From: Nocardioides sp. SYSU D00065
Lineage (GTDB): Bacteria; Actinomycetota; Actinomycetes; Propionibacteriales; Nocardioidaceae
Length of the DNA: 64,000 bases
Assembly: GCF_017916425.1 (NCBI RefSeq)
Contig: NZ_JAFMSX010000001.1
Location: 806,001-870,000 of the forward strand
Direction: 5' to 3'
Of the stretch, positions 61,620 through 64,000 are shown in pieces; the first letter of the stretch is position 1; each line of letters begins with the position of its first letter. The notes under the pieces are model-generated. The model saw only the letters and a program-made list of their open reading frames with translations, ran no database searches and was not told the DNA's origin. A program made the translations under genes and the position numbers.

Positions 61620-61623
61620 TCGA
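61596..61623 (-). promoter_or_regulatory. Promoter of the His-rich/SmtB operon
   Basis: On the minus strand TCGACA (61623-61618) and TAATAT (61601-61596) are separated by 16 bases, a good match to a vegetative promoter. It overlaps the operator dyad and lies about 50 bases before the GTG start. Confidence 0.6.
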
Positions 61624-61645
61624 TCCGGCGATCGCCCGGAACCCT

Positions 61646-61663
61646 TGACAAGAATTCTTGTCA
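61646..61663 (+). promoter_or_regulatory. Perfect palindromic operator before the ArsR-like/SRPBCC genes
   Basis: TGACAAGAATTCTTGTCA is a perfect 18-bp inverted repeat. TTGACA, a perfect -35, starts one base before it, and the GTG start of the regulator is 17 bases past its end, so the transcript may be leaderless. Autorepression by the adjacent regulator is likely. Confidence 0.75.
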
Positions 61664-61679
61664 GCGGGATGGTGACTGG

Positions 61680-62258
61680 GTGCAGGACGTCGAGGTCATC
61701 GAGAGCGCGGAGGCAGCAGCCGCCGCGCTGGATCCGGTCCGCGCCCGACTGCTCGGCGAGCTGGCCCAGCCCGCCTCCGCCGCCGGGCTCGCCGCTCGAG
61801 TCGGGATCGCGCGCCAGAAGGTCAACTACCACCTCAAGGCGCTCGAGGCGCACGGCCTCGTGCAGCTGTCCGGCGAGCGCCGGCACGGAGGCATCACCGA
61901 GCGGTTCCTGCAGGCATCGGCCGCGTCGTACGTCGTGTCTCCGGCGGCGCTCAGCGCGTCCGCGGCCGACCCGGACGCCAACGCCGACCACCTGTCGGCG
62001 AGCTATCTCGTCGCGCTGGCAGGCCGGCTGGTGCGTGAGGTCGGCGCCCTGGCGCGCCGCGCCGGCGCCTCTGACAAGCGCCTGCCGACCCTGACGATCG
62101 ACACGACGATCGGCTTCCGGTCGGCCGCCGACCGGGCTGCCTTCGCCGACGACCTGACCGCCGCGGTGCTCGACCTGGCAGCTCGCTACCACCACGACGA
62201 CGGCCGCCCGCACCGGCTCCTCGTCGCCGCCCACCCCCTTCCCGAGGAGAACCCATGA
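61680..62258 (+). CDS. ArsR-like winged-helix regulator
   Basis: 192 residues. A winged-helix domain (LDPVRARLLGELAQPASAAGLAARVGIARQKVNYHLKALEAHGLV, in segments, about 15-60) of the HTH_20 type is followed by a longer C-terminal region ending RYHHDDGRPHRLLVAAHPLP. The C-terminal part has no metal motif, unlike the SmtB-type neighbour. Coupling by ATGA to an SRPBCC gene is the classic ArsR/AHSA1 pairing of actinobacteria. The GTG at 61680 is weakly supported; no ribosome binding site is clear. Confidence 0.8.
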   Translation: MQDVEVIESAEAAAAALDPVRARLLGELAQPASAAGLAARVGIARQKVNYHLKALEAHGLVQLSGERRHGGITERFLQASAASYVVSPAALSASAADPDANADHLSASYLVALAGRLVREVGALARRAGASDKRLPTLTIDTTIGFRSAADRAAFADDLTAAVLDLAARYHHDDGRPHRLLVAAHPLPEENP

Positions 62259-63046
62259 GCACCACCCCCCACGTCCCGTATCGCCTGGAGTTCAGCGTCG
62301 AGGTCCCCGGCACCCCGGAGCAGGTCTGGCAGGCCATCGCCACCGCCAAGGGCATGAGCGCCTGGTTCACGCCGACCGCGATGGACGAGCGCGAAGGCGG
62401 CTCCCTGCACTTCACCATGGGCCCGGAGATGGGCTCGGACGGCCAGGTCACGGCATGGGAGCCGCCCCGCCGCCTCGTCTACGAGGAGGACTGGGCCGCC
62501 CTCATGGGCAAGGACGCCGAGGCGCTCAGCCCGCTGACGTCGGAGTTCGTCGTCGAGGCACAGTCCGGGGGAACCTGCATCGTGCGCGTCACCAGCAGCG
62601 GCTTCGGGACCGGCGCCGACTGGGAGTCGGAGTTCTGGGACGACATGGGCACCGGCTGGATGCCGTACTTCGACAACCTCCGCCTCTACCTGTCGCACTT
62701 CCCCGGCCAGGAGGCCGCCCACCTGGAGGCGAGCGCCTCGCACCCTGGCGACGTGGACGCGCTGTGGACGGCGCTGCACGACACGCTCGGGCTCGGCGAC
62801 GAGGGCGCGACCGTCGAGGTGCGCGGCGCCACCGGCACGGTCGAGCGCGTCGGTGACCGGCATGCCCTGGTCCGGCTGACCGCGCCGGTCCCCGGGATGC
62901 TCAGCGTCTCCGTGTGGGACGAGGGCGACGGCAAGGCGACAGCGACCGTACGGGCGTACCTGTTCGCCGCCGACGCCGCGGACTACGTGCGACGTGAACA
63001 GCCGGCCTGGCAGGCCTGGCTGCAGGAGATCTCCGTCCCTGCCTGA
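62255..63046 (+). CDS. SRPBCC/AHSA1 (START-like) domain protein
   Basis: 263 residues. The N-terminal domain (about 1-150) is an activator-of-Hsp90-like START fold: YRLEFSVEVPGTPEQVWQAIATAKGMSAWFTPT, GQVTAWEPPRRLVYEEDW and GWMPYFDNLRLYL. A second, similar-sized region (about 155-263) resembles a degenerate copy of the same fold. The domain binds hydrophobic ligands. The function is unknown, but it is translated with the upstream regulator through an ATGA overlap and is presumably its target. Confidence 0.85.
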   Translation: MSTTPHVPYRLEFSVEVPGTPEQVWQAIATAKGMSAWFTPTAMDEREGGSLHFTMGPEMGSDGQVTAWEPPRRLVYEEDWAALMGKDAEALSPLTSEFVVEAQSGGTCIVRVTSSGFGTGADWESEFWDDMGTGWMPYFDNLRLYLSHFPGQEAAHLEASASHPGDVDALWTALHDTLGLGDEGATVEVRGATGTVERVGDRHALVRLTAPVPGMLSVSVWDEGDGKATATVRAYLFAADAADYVRREQPAWQAWLQEISVPA

Positions 63047-63183
63047 TCGCCTGCCGGTACCGGACGCGGTGCCGATGCGGGTGGGTCAGTCCGGACAAGA
63101 CGGGCGCAAGCAGGGGACAAGTCGCCCGCGTGAGACTGCACCGACGCTCAGCGCGTACGACGACCCACTCGAGGAGACCTCCC

Positions 63184-64000
63184 ATGTACCTGAAGAACCA
63201 TGCCGGCGCAGCGCAGCGGTTCCGCCCGGCGCGGACCGCCGCGGTGCTCGCCGCCGCGTGCCTGACCGCGAGCCTGGTGCCGCCAGCGTCCGCCGCGCCG
63301 TCGCCGCGGCCCGACCTCGCCGTCAAGTCGGTCACCGTCACGGCCGCAGCGAAGCCCGGCGAGGCGATCTCCGTCTCGGCGAAGGTGAAGAACGCCTCCA
63401 AGCGCAAGGCACCGGCCACCCGGATCACGTTCGCGTTGTCGACGGACAAGTCCGGCGGCGACATCGCGCTGCCGGTCAAGAGCAAGGTCAAGACGCTCAA
63501 GCCGGGCAAGAGCGCGTCGGTGAAGGCGAGTGTGGTGCTGCCCGCCAGCACCCCGGACGGCAGCTACTTCGTGATCGCCTGTGCGGACGCCGGCAAGAAA
63601 GTCCGGGAGAGCAAGGAGAAGAACAACTGCCGCGCCTCCGCCGCGCCCGTCAAGGTCGCCGGCGACGTCGCAGTCGCAGGCGACATCGAGGGAACCCTGT
63701 CGGGGACCCTCACCTTCACGGACACCGGCGAGAGCAGCACCGGCGAGTGGGACACGTGGAACCGCTCGGCCCAAGCCACCGTGAACATGTCGGTCAGCGG
63801 TCCCCCCCTCGACGAGGTGTTCGCCTCCACGGGCAGCACGTACACGGTCAACGGCACGCTGGACGACTTCAAGATCCCGCCGGGCTGCGACCGTCGGCGC
63901 AGCGAGACAGGCGGCGGCACCCTGGCGTACACCGGCAACGCCTACACCGACAACGTGGCGGGGAAGTTCACCAAGACCGACCTCAGCGGTCTGGGGCTGC
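63184..64000 (+). CDS. Secreted CARDB-domain protein, 3' end outside window
   Basis: The frame is open to the last base, giving 272 codons of an incomplete gene. GAGGAG lies 7 bases before the ATG. A signal peptide (about 1-37, ending PPASAA) precedes a CARDB-type beta-sandwich (about 43-155; RPDLAVKSVTVTAAAKPGEA, then VRESKEKNNC). This fold is common in exported actinobacterial proteins. The following region (GDIEGTLSGTLTFTDTGES) begins another beta-rich domain. No enzyme motif is visible in the part present. Confidence 0.8.
   Translation, partial: MYLKNHAGAAQRFRPARTAAVLAAACLTASLVPPASAAPSPRPDLAVKSVTVTAAAKPGEAISVSAKVKNASKRKAPATRITFALSTDKSGGDIALPVKSKVKTLKPGKSASVKASVVLPASTPDGSYFVIACADAGKKVRESKEKNNCRASAAPVKVAGDVAVAGDIEGTLSGTLTFTDTGESSTGEWDTWNRSAQATVNMSVSGPPLDEVFASTGSTYTVNGTLDDFKIPPGCDRRRSETGGGTLAYTGNAYTDNVAGKFTKTDLSGLGL

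Overview
High-GC actinobacterial chromosome, most like Nocardioides or another Nocardioidaceae. The support is: very high GC with many GTG starts; a sigE-rseA-htrA locus next to an O-methyltransferase, as in Mycobacterium tuberculosis; mycothiol biosynthesis (mshB); the decaprenylphosphoryl-arabinose enzymes DprE1, DprE2 and UbiA; a DUF3117 protein; an ileS T-box of the actinobacterial translational type; and wall proteins with the actinobacterial choice-of-anchor M repeat. I found no tRNA, rRNA, insertion sequence, phage gene or CRISPR array. No gene-free stretch exceeds about 250 bases.

Layout. 1-4 kb: a truncated membrane protein, an RTX-type calcium-binding secreted protein, an orphan CpaB-like/TadZ-like pair and a BldC-like DNA-binding protein. 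4-8 kb: envelope stress locus (htrA, rseA, sigE, divergent O-methyltransferase) with a probable SigE promoter before sigE. 8-14 kb: leucyl aminopeptidase, DUF3117, enoyl-CoA hydratase, a DivIVA-like protein, a LOG-family protein and dapE. 14-20 kb: a run of overlapping minus-strand genes led by ileS under a T-box, followed by three related membrane proteins of unknown function. 20-30 kb: DinB-like protein, dapD, a two-domain cell-wall hydrolase, a beta-propeller, dapC-fdxA, a GNAT protein, a VanW protein and mshB. The lysine/diaminopimelate genes dapE, dapD and dapC are therefore scattered over 13 kb. 30-36 kb: a 67-bp tandem repeat running into a thioesterase gene with an apparent frameshift, a GH43-like protein, a P450 and an MFS permease.

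36-47 kb holds two tight operons. The first is an iron-siderophore ABC importer whose leader carries an IdeR/DmdR-type box. The second is ubiA-dprE1-dprE2-histidine phosphatase-flippase, with 4-base overlaps at every joint and a GT-C membrane glycosyltransferase divergent from it. Together they look like one unit for making, flipping and using decaprenylphosphoryl arabinose.

47-61.6 kb is the most remarkable part: a zinc-linked surface system. It comprises a 1472-residue secreted protein with a large internal duplication, a three-repeat wall-anchored protein, a ZnuA-like lipoprotein with a choice-of-anchor M unit inserted in circularly permuted order, a membrane-anchored single-repeat protein, the ABC ATPase and permease, and a lytic transglycosylase. 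Two Zur-like boxes sit before the surface-protein genes. An adjoining His-rich protein and an SmtB-type sensor share a promoter-spanning operator. The window ends with an ArsR-like/SRPBCC pair behind a perfect palindrome, and the start of a secreted CARDB-type protein.
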